A stretch of 64,000 nucleotides of DNA, taken from NCBI RefSeq assembly GCF_013409005.1, contig NZ_JACBZO010000002.1:1-64000 (forward strand). The letters run 5' to 3'. Position numbers and translations under genes: made by a program. The notes under the pieces were generated by a model. The model was not told where the DNA came from, ran no database searches, and worked only from the letters and a program-made list of their open reading frames with translations. Shown piece after piece: positions 26,934 to 35,747 of this stretch (its first letter is position 1; each line of letters begins with the position of its first letter). Source of the stretch: Demequina lutea (GTDB lineage Bacteria; Actinomycetota; Actinomycetes; Actinomycetales; Demequinaceae).

Positions 26934-28581
26934 TCTTGCCCCTAGTAATTCGACGTTGATACATTGCCGCACGTGCGCTTCTCACGGGGTCAAGGTCGCG
27001 CTTCAGGAGGCGTGCGGAACCTTGGAAGAGGGCTCGGTCAACCAGCTTGACAGCAGCCGCAAGGTCGCGACGCTCAAGCGCTTCAGCGACATCGCCGCGG
27101 ACATTCCTCAAGGCAGCGGAACGCTCTTCAACCAACGCAGGCGAGGGCATGGCCCAAACGTCGGCCTCGCGCGGCTCAAGTTTGAGGACGCCCCCGCCAT
27201 ACGATCTACCGACCACCTCAGCATGGAGTAGCGTGAGGGAGTTGAGGCTCGCCAAGGGAAGCAGTTCTCGACCCAGCTCTCTGTACTCATCGCGCAGGTA
27301 GACGCCATGGACGGAGTTCAGGTGCCGCGCACCCGCGGCGTTAGTGGTCAGCCGCGGGGTGTCGGCGTTCATACACGTGAGTAGCAAGTCCGCCGGTTCC
27401 AAGAGCGGAACCTCATACCAGGTCTTTCTGACCCTGCACTTGTACGCGGTGTCAACGCCAGCGTGGTGACCCGCGTCTACGTAGTCCTGCGCCGCGCGTG
27501 AGAGCTGCCCCTGGGGGCGGAAGAGCAAGGTTGATTTGCCAGCGCGACCAAGCGACTCGAGATCCTTGCTCGTGAGCTCAAGCCCTCGAAGGTGAGCGCT
27601 CCCCGGAGGAGACAGGTGCATCAATTCGCATTGCGGCAAGTCGAGCTCACGGGCACGCGCTGGAGAAAGAGCGAAGTACCGGTTGTTGCCCGTCACCATT
27701 CCCAGCGTCGTATCTCCCCACGCTTCCAAGTGCGTAAACGCACCCTTCGCACGCAGCGATCGCAGCGGCTCACTCGCCTCCGGGTCGATGAGGAGGGAAG
27801 TCCACTTGTCGCCCGGATCCACCGGACTCCACCGGAGGCCACTCGTGCGTTCGCCTAGCTCGCTCGCGTCCCTCACTGGAAACACCGTTGCGTGCCCTGC
27901 CGGTCCCATGCGGAACCCGTCGGCAAGCAGGAGGACAACATCCGCCTCGGCTTCCGGAAACACCTGCTCCTCGAACATCACTAGTTCGATGGACTGGAAC
28001 GACTCGAAGAGAAAACGGCGAACAGCCGACGCGTAGTTGACACTGAACAGCTCTGCCGGCAACACCAGGCCCATGCGTCCGCCAGGCTTCAGGAACAACG
28101 CTGAGTGAACCGTGAAGGCCGCCCAACTCGACGCGAGTGCGGTGAGAGCAACCCCCGCACGCAAAGCCGCCTCCCGAGACTTCGTGCGTGACGCGCCCGC
28201 GAACTCCTGGTAGCGAATGTATGGAGGGTTGCCAACCACCGCCGAATACGCCGGCGTAGGTGCCACCTGGAAGAAGTCAGAGATCTCGATCGAGGCACGG
28301 CCCCCAGCCGCGGTCACCCTCTCAACCGCGACCCTGGCGCTACGTGCGTGGATCTCCACCCCATGGACGACAGGGTCCTCCGCGCCCAGGCTGCGGAGCC
28401 TCTGGACTGCTTGAACCAGGAATGCCGCGTCCCCCGCCGACGGTTCGAGGACCCGGTCCTCAGCGTCGCGGATCGCCCAGTCGGTGACGAAACCTGTGAT
28501 CGCATCCGGTGTGAAGAAGGCGCCGCGAAGCTTTCGCAGGTGCGGCGTGTCCTCGGGATACAAAGACGACGCGACGGGCAT
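26923..28581 (-). CDS. type II N6-adenine DNA methyltransferase, 552 aa
   Basis: Transfers a methyl group from S-adenosylmethionine to adenine. Motif I is VLEPSAGDAAFLVQAV and catalytic motif IV is VVGNPPYIRYQEF, in the order of gamma-class (Eco57I/TaqI-like) enzymes. KLRGAFFTPDAITGFV near the start is the motif X region. The C-terminal half is the target-recognition domain (TLGMVTGNNRYFALS). The ATG at 28581 begins a standard-length enzyme; the longer frame upstream is not needed. It forms an operon with the downstream candidate endonuclease. Confidence 0.88.
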   Translation of the reverse strand: MPVASSLYPEDTPHLRKLRGAFFTPDAITGFVTDWAIRDAEDRVLEPSAGDAAFLVQAVQRLRSLGAEDPVVHGVEIHARSARVAVERVTAAGGRASIEISDFFQVAPTPAYSAVVGNPPYIRYQEFAGASRTKSREAALRAGVALTALASSWAAFTVHSALFLKPGGRMGLVLPAELFSVNYASAVRRFLFESFQSIELVMFEEQVFPEAEADVVLLLADGFRMGPAGHATVFPVRDASELGERTSGLRWSPVDPGDKWTSLLIDPEASEPLRSLRAKGAFTHLEAWGDTTLGMVTGNNRYFALSPARARELDLPQCELMHLSPPGSAHLRGLELTSKDLESLGRAGKSTLLFRPQGQLSRAAQDYVDAGHHAGVDTAYKCRVRKTWYEVPLLEPADLLLTCMNADTPRLTTNAAGARHLNSVHGVYLRDEYRELGRELLPLASLNSLTLLHAEVVGRSYGGGVLKLEPREADVWAMPSPALVEERSAALRNVRGDVAEALERRDLAAAVKLVDRALFQGSARLLKRDLDPVRSARAAMYQRRITRGKSGR

Positions 28582-28718
28582 GGAGCCAGTATCGCAACCT
28601 GGGCCGACAAATCGCGTGACCGCCACCCCCTCGCGACAAGCGAAGCCCTGCCGCCTAGCGCACGTCCGGCAGTCAGATCGCGACCGCAGGTTCGTGCGAA
28701 CGGAAGAGGCGGCAGAAT

Positions 28719-28868
28719 CGCTACGTGCAATCAAGACCGCCGCGGATCTGGCCGAGGAAGAGAAGCGGCGCGGAGGCCGCTCACTGTAACGCTCGTGCGC
28801 CGCACGCGAGCCGCTTTCTTGCTGGCCGCGCAAGGCAACCTTGCGAGGGATCCGCGTCCTCTGGGGTG
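28719..28868. repeat. duplicated relaxase 3' end, copy B
   Basis: It repeats 13131-13280 (relaxase codons LRAIKTAADLAEEEKRRGGR, stop and hairpin) with about 95% identity. It has no relaxase body upstream. Its right side adjoins the transfer operon, which is probably the ancestral arrangement. Confidence 0.85.
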
Positions 28869-28877
28869 TAGTGCCGG

Positions 28878-29867
28878 TTAAGAGCCGACGAGGGGCTCTG
28901 GGTCGAGTGGCGCCCCGAGGATGTTACGCGCCTCGAAGTGCAGGTGGCAGCCGGTTGAGTTTCCGGCGCTGCCGACTTCCGCAATAGGTTCGCCCCGGGT
29001 GACGGTGGCGCCGAGGTAGAGGTTCAGTGTTCCTGGGTACATGTGGGCGTATCGGGTGCGGGTGCCGTCGTCGTGCATGATCTCGATCAGCGTGCCGTAG
29101 CCTGGCTCGTTCTCGCTCCATCTTGTGATGGTTCCGGACTTCGCGGCGATGATGGGTGAGCCGCACGGGGCTGCGATGTCGATGCCCTCGTGGAAGAGCA
29201 TTTTGTGCTCGATGGGGTGGAACCGGTAGCCGAAAGGTGAGCTGATGGTGTGGGCCACTGGCACGGGGAACGCCCACCCGTTTTGCACGACGTATGTCCC
29301 GTCCCAATTCACGGTGCGGGCGCGCTGGCATGTGGGGTCGACCGCTTGCATGTTGAGGAGGAATTGGATGTCGACGACTTCTGTGGCGGCTGCGAGTACG
29401 GCGGCCTGGCGCCACTCGTCGGTGAGGTTGGCGCTGGGTGTTCCTAGCGCCCAGGCGGTCAAGGCCGCCGGTGGCGTCGCGTCCCAGGTGCTCAGGCTGG
29501 TGATGCGGTCGAGAACCTGACGCGTCTCGGCCCTCACGCCTGCGTTGTCGCTTTGGCCGGTGAAGGGGTTGATCGCGGCGCCGGAGGCGTCGATGTCGGC
29601 AAGGTTGGTGACGTGCAGTGCCATTGTGAGCAACACGGAGGTGAGCATGGCGTCGCCGGTGTTGTTGGCATCTGTGATCGTTAAGCCCAGGGATCGTTGC
29701 TCGCTGGTGAAGGAGGAGATGTCAGGGACCGTTTGATCCGCGCGCTCGACGGGTGTGGCGCACTGGATGGCGAGACTCGACGGTCCTGCCATTGCGAGCA
29801 CGGTCATTACTGGCACCGCAAGGGCACTGAACAGTAGGGCCACGATCGTGACCTTGATGGCCTTCAT
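28878..29867 (-). CDS. secreted M23 peptidase of the transfer apparatus, 329 aa
   Basis: A cell-wall hydrolase thought to open peptidoglycan for the conjugation channel. A signal-anchor (VTIVALLFSALAVPVMTVLA) is followed by a helical lytic/NlpC-neighbour-like region. The LytM domain then has the zinc ligands in HEGIDIAAPCG (His, Asp) and CHLHFEAR (HxH). It is the last gene of the leftward transfer operon; its start overlaps the stop of the lipoprotein gene (ATGA). Confidence 0.88.
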   Translation of the reverse strand: MKAIKVTIVALLFSALAVPVMTVLAMAGPSSLAIQCATPVERADQTVPDISSFTSEQRSLGLTITDANNTGDAMLTSVLLTMALHVTNLADIDASGAAINPFTGQSDNAGVRAETRQVLDRITSLSTWDATPPAALTAWALGTPSANLTDEWRQAAVLAAATEVVDIQFLLNMQAVDPTCQRARTVNWDGTYVVQNGWAFPVPVAHTISSPFGYRFHPIEHKMLFHEGIDIAAPCGSPIIAAKSGTITRWSENEPGYGTLIEIMHDDGTRTRYAHMYPGTLNLYLGATVTRGEPIAEVGSAGNSTGCHLHFEARNILGAPLDPEPLVGS

Positions 29868-30436
29868 TCGAACCGTCCCACGAGCCACGGCGCGCCATCG
29901 CTCAGCCGGGTCATTGTCACGGTAACGGTTCCCCTGGAGGTGGGTACGTCGACCACCGCGAGCACGGGCACGGGCAGGCCGCTCAGCTGTCCTGGCCCCG
30001 TGGGCTTACCCAAGTTGAACCACGACGCGTCTACGTCTCCGCACCCGTCGCACCCGCCGAGTTGGCGAAACAGAGTGTCGTCGACCAGTGGACGCAACTG
30101 GGCGCGCCATTGGTCGAACGGCACAGAGGTGTCGGTCATGGCCGCGACGAACGCCACGGCGACCGATAGTGCGTCTTGTCGGGCTTGTTGGGAGTCTGTG
30201 GCTGGTCCCACGTCGGGAAGGGCCGGCTCTTCGCCCATCGGTAAAGCCGTGGGCGCCAGCGCTTCACCGGGTGTCGGGCTCGGTGTTGATGGCGACGGCG
30301 CTGTAGTTGGCGCGGTCGTCAAGGTCGATGTGGGGCTCGTCAGTGTGGGTGGCGTCGCGCTCGGTGAGTTCGAGTTGCAGGCGGTCAGCGTCATTATCGC
30401 GACCGTCAACGTCACCATGGTGAAGCTCTTCATCAT
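29864..30436 (-). CDS. conjugation-operon lipoprotein, ~190 aa
   Basis: A signal peptide with lipobox MTLTACNS, a Ser/Thr/Pro-rich linker of ~45 residues, then a compact domain (ALSVAVAFVAAMTDTSVPFD...VTVTMTRLSDGAPWLVGRFE) resembling NTF2/TcpC-like extracellular domains of Gram-positive conjugation systems (weak resemblance). Three start codons lie in a row (GTG, ATG, ATG). Its first ~175 bp overlap the 3' part of the DUF4913 gene in another frame. Confidence 0.7.
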   Translation of the reverse strand: MMKSFTMVTLTVAIMTLTACNSNSPSATPPTLTSPTSTLTTAPTTAPSPSTPSPTPGEALAPTALPMGEEPALPDVGPATDSQQARQDALSVAVAFVAAMTDTSVPFDQWRAQLRPLVDDTLFRQLGGCDGCGDVDASWFNLGKPTGPGQLSGLPVPVLAVVDVPTSRGTVTVTMTRLSDGAPWLVGRFE

Positions 30437-31031
30437 CACGTTCTGCCCTCAATTCCTCAACGCGTTTCCCCAGTTCGGGGTCTCGTCCAGTCTTGGGCTT
30501 ATCCAGCCCCTTGTGCTCGGTCGCGTTACATTGCTTCTGCGACTGCAAAGACATGATGCGGTGGAGGATCGGCCACAACACATGCTCGTGAAACGCGGCT
30601 TGCTTGGTGCTCGGTGGCTCATTGGGGTTGTAGGCATCAAGAAATGCGGCGTAAAGCGCAGTCAATTGCCACAAGAGGTCTGGGTGTTGCCACCAGCACC
30701 GTTTGATTTTGAAGTCTGAGCCGGGCAAGAGGTAGACCTCCTGCAGGAAGTCAACGAAGTCCGCGACCCGCTCGAGAAGGTCAGCCGCGGCCTCGTCCGG
30801 CAGGGTGCCCCAGTGCAGCGGCCCGGAAGGTGTGTGTGCCTCGATGAGTTTGAGCATCTTGTCGACCGCGCCCTCAAGGGCGTTATGGCTGCCCCACAGC
30901 TTCGACAGGCTCGTGTTGATCTTGCCTAGCGTCTGGGCGATGACCTCAAGCTCGCCGTCACCCGCAAGCTCACCGTCACCTGCGGGCTCGGTGCCCTCTT
31001 CGGGGTTGCTATCGAGCGTTCCTTGGCTCAT
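30264..31031 (-). CDS. DUF4913 protein of the transfer operon, 255 aa
   Basis: The middle section (LHWGTLPDEAAADLLERVAD to EHVLWPILHRI) matches DUF4913, with the conserved CWWQHPDLLWQLTALYAAFL. DUF4913 genes are common next to VirD4 genes in actinobacterial conjugative plasmids; their role is unknown. An N-terminal helical segment precedes it. The charged C-terminal tail (~58 residues) is read from the same DNA as the start of the lipoprotein. The start at 31031 overlaps the VirD4 stop. Confidence 0.75.
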   Translation of the reverse strand: MSQGTLDSNPEEGTEPAGDGELAGDGELEVIAQTLGKINTSLSKLWGSHNALEGAVDKMLKLIEAHTPSGPLHWGTLPDEAAADLLERVADFVDFLQEVYLLPGSDFKIKRCWWQHPDLLWQLTALYAAFLDAYNPNEPPSTKQAAFHEHVLWPILHRIMSLQSQKQCNATEHKGLDKPKTGRDPELGKRVEELRAERDDEELHHGDVDGRDNDADRLQLELTERDATHTDEPHIDLDDRANYSAVAINTEPDTR

Positions 31032-32686
31032 CAGGTGATCCCCTCGAGGCGTGCGGCGGCCGCGATCGACGCCTCGACGGTCTTGCGTTCCTTGCCCTCG
31101 AACCATGCTGGCAGCGACACGATCGCGGCACGCTGGTTGCGGTACAGCAGCAACGCCTTACCTTCGGGCAGTTCGCGAATCTCTTCGGGCCTGAGGATCC
31201 TCGCCCACTCCTGCGACACGGACTTTGATCCGCCGCTGTGTCCGTTGCCGTATGACGTGCTTGAACGCTGCACGCGGTGCTGCCCCACCAGGACCGACAG
31301 CCTTTCCAAGAACGCTTCGTCCGATCCGCCACCGAGAATCAGTTTCACGGCGGCGCCGTCAAAGATCGTGTCCGCGCCCGCATCGCCCCAACGGCCCTTG
31401 AGTTGTGACATTGACTGCGCGATCACCCACACCATCAAGCCGCGCCCGCCACCGTCCGTCATCAGCGACGGTAGTGATGGCAGGGCGGCAATGTTGGGCG
31501 CCTCATCCAGCACGAACGTCATCGGGGTAGCCAGGCTCCCGCTGATCGTGTGCTGTGACTGGATCCGGGCTTGACGTTCAATCGTGGCCACCAGCGCCGT
31601 CGTCAACGGTGCAGCCGAGCCCTCACCTGACTGGCTCATCAAATACAGCGTGTCCCTTGAGCGCACAAAATCGTTGACGTTGATCTGATGGGCGGAGGGC
31701 ATCATCGACGCCACAGCCTCCGGTGTCGCCAAAGGCTCCAGCATCACCTTGAGTGCTTGCTGGGTTGACGACGTTGTTTCGTGGGCCGGCCCACGGGTCA
31801 CGACGAAGAGTTCGGCTCCCCAGTTCTTCGCGGCCTCGGGGCTGTCTCCCAAAATGTCGTACGGCTCGTTATCGCGCCAATCGCTAGACCAGCGCAGCAC
31901 GTCCTCGATCGACTTTCCGGCCAGTGCGGCCGCGTGCAGATTGCGGCTGAACACGATGGCTGCCGTGGCCTCGAAGAAGTCGGCGTTCTTGGTGCCCGTG
32001 ATCGGGTGCGCGGCCACGAGCGCCCGGGCCCGCTCGGTAGCCTCAACCTGATCCTCACAGCCGGCCACAATGTCCCAACTGACCTTCTCGGGCCACAGGC
32101 TCGTGCGTTCTGGATCGAAAACGAGAACGCGACCAAACTTGGCCCGCTCCGCATGTGTGGCGCGCAGCACGTCCGCTTTCGTTGACGTCGTCACACACGC
32201 GCCGGGCGCCTGCCTCACGAGGGCCACCACCCGCCGTGTGGTCTTTCCCGCTCGAGGGGGCGCGATCAGTAGAGCCGAGTCCTCAACCCTGGCGGTCACC
32301 GGGCGGCGCCCGTCGTACCCGACAACCAAACCCAACGGCGAGTGCTTGCTTCGTGCCGCACGCGCGATCGACTGGCCACTGTTCATGCCCTTGCGCCTCA
32401 CCGGGGCGGAGCCGCCTCGAGCGTTTGTCAGTAGCAGTGTTGTTACGGCCACCACGACGATCACCACGGTGATCAGCACTGTGGCACTCAGGGGCGCCGG
32501 CGCCGACACGTCGGCCGGTTGCAAAGGGTGGAACTGCACCAGGCCCCACACCGTGGCCGACAATGCCAGGATCCCGTGTCCTGGCGCGGTGACCACCAGC
32601 GCTACGTGCCATGCGATAAGTGCGGCGGCCGCCACCCCTGCGACGAGCGCACCTGTGAACCAACTGTCGCGCATGTCCGGGTTCAC
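31031..32686 (-). CDS. VirD4/TraG-type coupling ATPase, 551 aa
   Basis: It recruits the relaxase-DNA complex to the secretion channel. Two N-terminal membrane helices (~10-30 and ~68-90) are followed by Walker A LIAPPRAGKTT, Walker B MTFVLDEAPNIA, the AQSMSQL motif and a C-terminal TraM-recognition-like region (VSQEWARILRPEEIRELPEG). The length is typical of actinobacterial coupling proteins. The GTG at 32686 overlaps the upstream stop. Confidence 0.9.
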   Translation of the reverse strand: MNPDMRDSWFTGALVAGVAAAALIAWHVALVVTAPGHGILALSATVWGLVQFHPLQPADVSAPAPLSATVLITVVIVVVAVTTLLLTNARGGSAPVRRKGMNSGQSIARAARSKHSPLGLVVGYDGRRPVTARVEDSALLIAPPRAGKTTRRVVALVRQAPGACVTTSTKADVLRATHAERAKFGRVLVFDPERTSLWPEKVSWDIVAGCEDQVEATERARALVAAHPITGTKNADFFEATAAIVFSRNLHAAALAGKSIEDVLRWSSDWRDNEPYDILGDSPEAAKNWGAELFVVTRGPAHETTSSTQQALKVMLEPLATPEAVASMMPSAHQINVNDFVRSRDTLYLMSQSGEGSAAPLTTALVATIERQARIQSQHTISGSLATPMTFVLDEAPNIAALPSLPSLMTDGGGRGLMVWVIAQSMSQLKGRWGDAGADTIFDGAAVKLILGGGSDEAFLERLSVLVGQHRVQRSSTSYGNGHSGGSKSVSQEWARILRPEEIRELPEGKALLLYRNQRAAIVSLPAWFEGKERKTVEASIAAAARLEGIT

Positions 32687-34149
32687 TTGCCCCCCATTCC
32701 CCGATCCGTGTTCGTTAGCTCTACCTCGATGGCACTACGAATGTGCTCCACGCGGATCTCTGGCCGGTTGCCGATCTTGAGTAGGTGCTGTCCTTGTGGC
32801 AGTGAGCCCACCGTGTCCCTCGTGTCAGCATCGAGCCCGAACAGTTCCACCACCGCATCAATGTCCTCACGGCGTGCCTGACGGAAGATGTGCACGGTGT
32901 CGGCGGACTTGATGATCGCCCTGGCAACAGAGTCCGCGGGAATGTCCGCAGGCTGGTGCAAAGCGATGATCATGGCGATGCCCAGGTCTCGGGCTAGTTT
33001 GGTGTTGCTCTGAAATACTCGCGCATACGGGCCTCCCACCAGGTGCCAGCCCTCTTCCGTGATGAAGTTCGTTGGCTTGCCGTAGTCGCGCCTGACGACG
33101 CCCAGCAGCCAAGAGTTTGCAAGTGCGGCGACGGCTTGGATCGCCGGGCCATCATCGGGCAGGTTCGACATGTCGAACGTCGTGAGGCGTTCGTTCAGTT
33201 GGACGTTCTTCGACGTCTCACCGTCGAACACTCCGGGGAAGTCCGCGAGGAAGCGCTCAAGCATGAATCCGACCGAGATACCTGCCTGGTCGTAGCGTTC
33301 ACTGGCACTACTCGACAGGCGCCGCTCAGCATGATCCGCCGCTGCGAACAAGAACGGCAACACATCCTGCAGGACGGGCGTCCGGATTTGTGCCGCGCTC
33401 ATGGTCTTGGCGAATGCGGTTCTGAGCACGGCGTCTTCCCACTCATCAAGCGCGCGCCCTCCTGACATCTCGGCCAACGCGCGAAGGACCTGCACACCGG
33501 CGGTGGGATCCGCACCGCTGTCGTCCGCACCCGTGATGCGGGGGTCCAACGGATTCAGCACCGCACCGCCACCGCGCACCGAGAACTTGATCGGCTCCGC
33601 ACCGAACGAGCGCGTCACCTCCGCGTACTCCCCCTCACGGCCCGCGTCGTTGGCCTTCTTGTCGAGAACCACGACACGGCGATCCCTGAGGATCAGCGGA
33701 CGCAGCACGTAGACGGTTTTCAGCAGAGACGACTTCCCTGTTCCTACGTGGCCGACGATCACGGTCGCCGGTGAACTGATGACTTTGCGTGTGTACGCCG
33801 TGTGCGGGTCGTGTGCCACGAGACTGCGCGACAGTACGTCCCGTCCGATCGCAACGCCCTGGTTGTCGGTCGGCGGTGCGATCGCCGCGGCGTGAAGGAT
33901 TTCCGCCTGCCGCGTTGTTGACAGCGCCCCGTGGGCAAGCGGTGAATACCACTGGGCGCGTGCCAGTGTCGCGAAGCTGCGAAGCCGAGACCCGGGCAGT
34001 GTGTTCGGGGCGTCGACGACCTGGCCTTTTGCTCGCTTGTACTTCCCAGCGCCCGCCTCCTGTGGCTGCGGTTCGGGCGCCGTGTCGGGCTTTGCCGCGA
34101 AGGTGGCCCTCAAGCTCTGTACGTCAACACCGGGGTGTTGTGATGCCAT
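32683..34149 (-). CDS. VirB4-like secretion ATPase, 488 aa
   Basis: It powers the type IV secretion channel. Walker A is VGHVGTGKSSLLK, Walker B-like NFITEEGWHLVGG, and IALHQPADIP follows, in the order of VirB4/TraC ATPases. A basic, Pro-rich N-terminus of ~60 residues precedes the ATPase. The ATG at 34149 follows GGGAAGGGAAG. It is shorter than Gram-negative VirB4 because the N-terminal part is encoded separately by the SCO6880-like gene upstream (inference). Confidence 0.88.
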   Translation of the reverse strand: MASQHPGVDVQSLRATFAAKPDTAPEPQPQEAGAGKYKRAKGQVVDAPNTLPGSRLRSFATLARAQWYSPLAHGALSTTRQAEILHAAAIAPPTDNQGVAIGRDVLSRSLVAHDPHTAYTRKVISSPATVIVGHVGTGKSSLLKTVYVLRPLILRDRRVVVLDKKANDAGREGEYAEVTRSFGAEPIKFSVRGGGAVLNPLDPRITGADDSGADPTAGVQVLRALAEMSGGRALDEWEDAVLRTAFAKTMSAAQIRTPVLQDVLPFLFAAADHAERRLSSSASERYDQAGISVGFMLERFLADFPGVFDGETSKNVQLNERLTTFDMSNLPDDGPAIQAVAALANSWLLGVVRRDYGKPTNFITEEGWHLVGGPYARVFQSNTKLARDLGIAMIIALHQPADIPADSVARAIIKSADTVHIFRQARREDIDAVVELFGLDADTRDTVGSLPQGQHLLKIGNRPEIRVEHIRSAIEVELTNTDRGMGGK

Positions 34150-34163
34150 GTCGCTTCCCTTCC

Positions 34164-35747
34164 CTATGCGCGATCGAGCGCGGCTGAGGCTTGGTCGAAC
34201 AGGGCGGCTCGACGCGGTCGCACGCCTCGCGCGATCGGCCACGTCGTACCCATTGCGGCTGAGTGCATCGTGTCCATCCACAGCAACCGATTGATTCCAA
34301 GGCCCGTTTGCACGTGCTCCTCCATGATTCGCTTGTCACGGCCCAGGCCCTCGGCAGACTCAGACGTGATGGTGACGAAGCCGACCCACTCGACACCCTG
34401 GTGTCGGGATCCTGGGCGAAGGTCATTCATGCGCCGTAGCGCCGTGTCCCGCTGGTGCTGGGCCTCGAGGGAATCGAGTCGACCCCTCTTGTTGGCCTCG
34501 ATGACCTCCACATGTGCCCGCGCCGCGTCCGACTCGGCGCGCCCGCGCGCCGACATCGCCGGGATGAGTCGCAAGTGGAAACTCATGGTGCGCACGATGG
34601 GTGCCCGCATTCCGGTGAGTACTGGCAGCGTCCACAGGGTGGTGCGAGGTGCGTTCCCTGTCAGTGACGACCGGATCATGGCTGTTGCGTGCCAATACTC
34701 GCGATCGGCACCCTTGGTGACGCACGCACCTCGAACGTCATGTGAAGACAACGCCATCACGTCAGGTTCAACATCGGACACCTTATCCAGCGGCCGGCTG
34801 GGGTCCTGTTGGTGCAACATCATGGCTGCCGTCTGGCGTGCGGTGAGCACGGACACCGCGCCCATACCCGAGAAGGCCAGCGCCCGTAGTGCAGCATCGA
34901 CCTCCTGGCGCATCATGTCGAGCCACCCCTCGTGATACGCCCCAAAGTGTGCCGCCTGTTGGGTGAATGCCTGGCTTATCGGCCACCTCAGTACAACGAA
35001 GTGACGCTGCACCAACGCGCCCCGCTCACACACGTCAAGCACCTGCGCATACGACTGGCGCAACACGGCCATCGTGCCAGCGGCCACGTCGTTGTCCTCG
35101 GTGGGGTGAAGGTTCTGCCTCAGCCACTGCATGTGATACGCCATGTCGGGCGGCAATACCCGCGTGATGGTCTGCACCTCGCGCACGAGAGAAGTGCCGC
35201 CGCCGTAGCCTGCCAGGAAGTTTCCCCAGGCTTCGCTCGAGGCTTCAATTTCCGCCTGGGATTCCAGCCCCTGCAGAATCCCCTCGACGCTGAACGCGAC
35301 CGACAGGTACTCCTCCTCGCCAAGAGGCCGGTGCCATGCGATTCCTGGCTGGCCCGCACCGCTTTGCAACCACACCATCGCATCAGCGCCGTCAGGGCGG
35401 GCGCGTAGCGCCACTCGCTCCTTGCGACCCTGCGCCGCCTCCCACTTGGCGTCTGAGTACGGCTCAAAGCGATCCGTTCCCCGCACTCGACGCCACACCC
35501 AACGCAGGCGCGTGATTGCCTTGCTGGCAAGCGTGCCCGACGCGGTCGGGATCGTCAGAAGGAACCCCAGTCCCCCACCCACGATCATGATGCCCAGTGC
35601 AGGCACCACCGCACCGAAGAGGATGAATACGAAACCGACACCGACGGTGCCGAAGATCATCGTCACCTGGTCTTTCGACATTCCACCGAACATGGAAACG
35701 TCGCCCTCGTCACCGCCGATCAGTGACGTGCGCACCTCGTCGCTCAT
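34164..35747 (-). CDS. SCO6880-family conjugation membrane protein, 527 aa
   Basis: Two membrane helices at ~28-70 (a PrgI/VirB3-like module) lead into a large cytoplasmic domain resembling the N-terminal part of VirB4. SCO6880-type proteins stand beside a VirB4 ATPase in actinobacterial transfer operons and are taken as a VirB3-VirB4N fusion (family knowledge plus inference). The start overlaps the TrbL-like gene by 4 bp; 14 bp separate it from the VirB4 gene. Confidence 0.82.
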   Translation of the reverse strand: MSDEVRTSLIGGDEGDVSMFGGMSKDQVTMIFGTVGVGFVFILFGAVVPALGIMIVGGGLGFLLTIPTASGTLASKAITRLRWVWRRVRGTDRFEPYSDAKWEAAQGRKERVALRARPDGADAMVWLQSGAGQPGIAWHRPLGEEEYLSVAFSVEGILQGLESQAEIEASSEAWGNFLAGYGGGTSLVREVQTITRVLPPDMAYHMQWLRQNLHPTEDNDVAAGTMAVLRQSYAQVLDVCERGALVQRHFVVLRWPISQAFTQQAAHFGAYHEGWLDMMRQEVDAALRALAFSGMGAVSVLTARQTAAMMLHQQDPSRPLDKVSDVEPDVMALSSHDVRGACVTKGADREYWHATAMIRSSLTGNAPRTTLWTLPVLTGMRAPIVRTMSFHLRLIPAMSARGRAESDAARAHVEVIEANKRGRLDSLEAQHQRDTALRRMNDLRPGSRHQGVEWVGFVTITSESAEGLGRDKRIMEEHVQTGLGINRLLWMDTMHSAAMGTTWPIARGVRPRRAALFDQASAALDRA

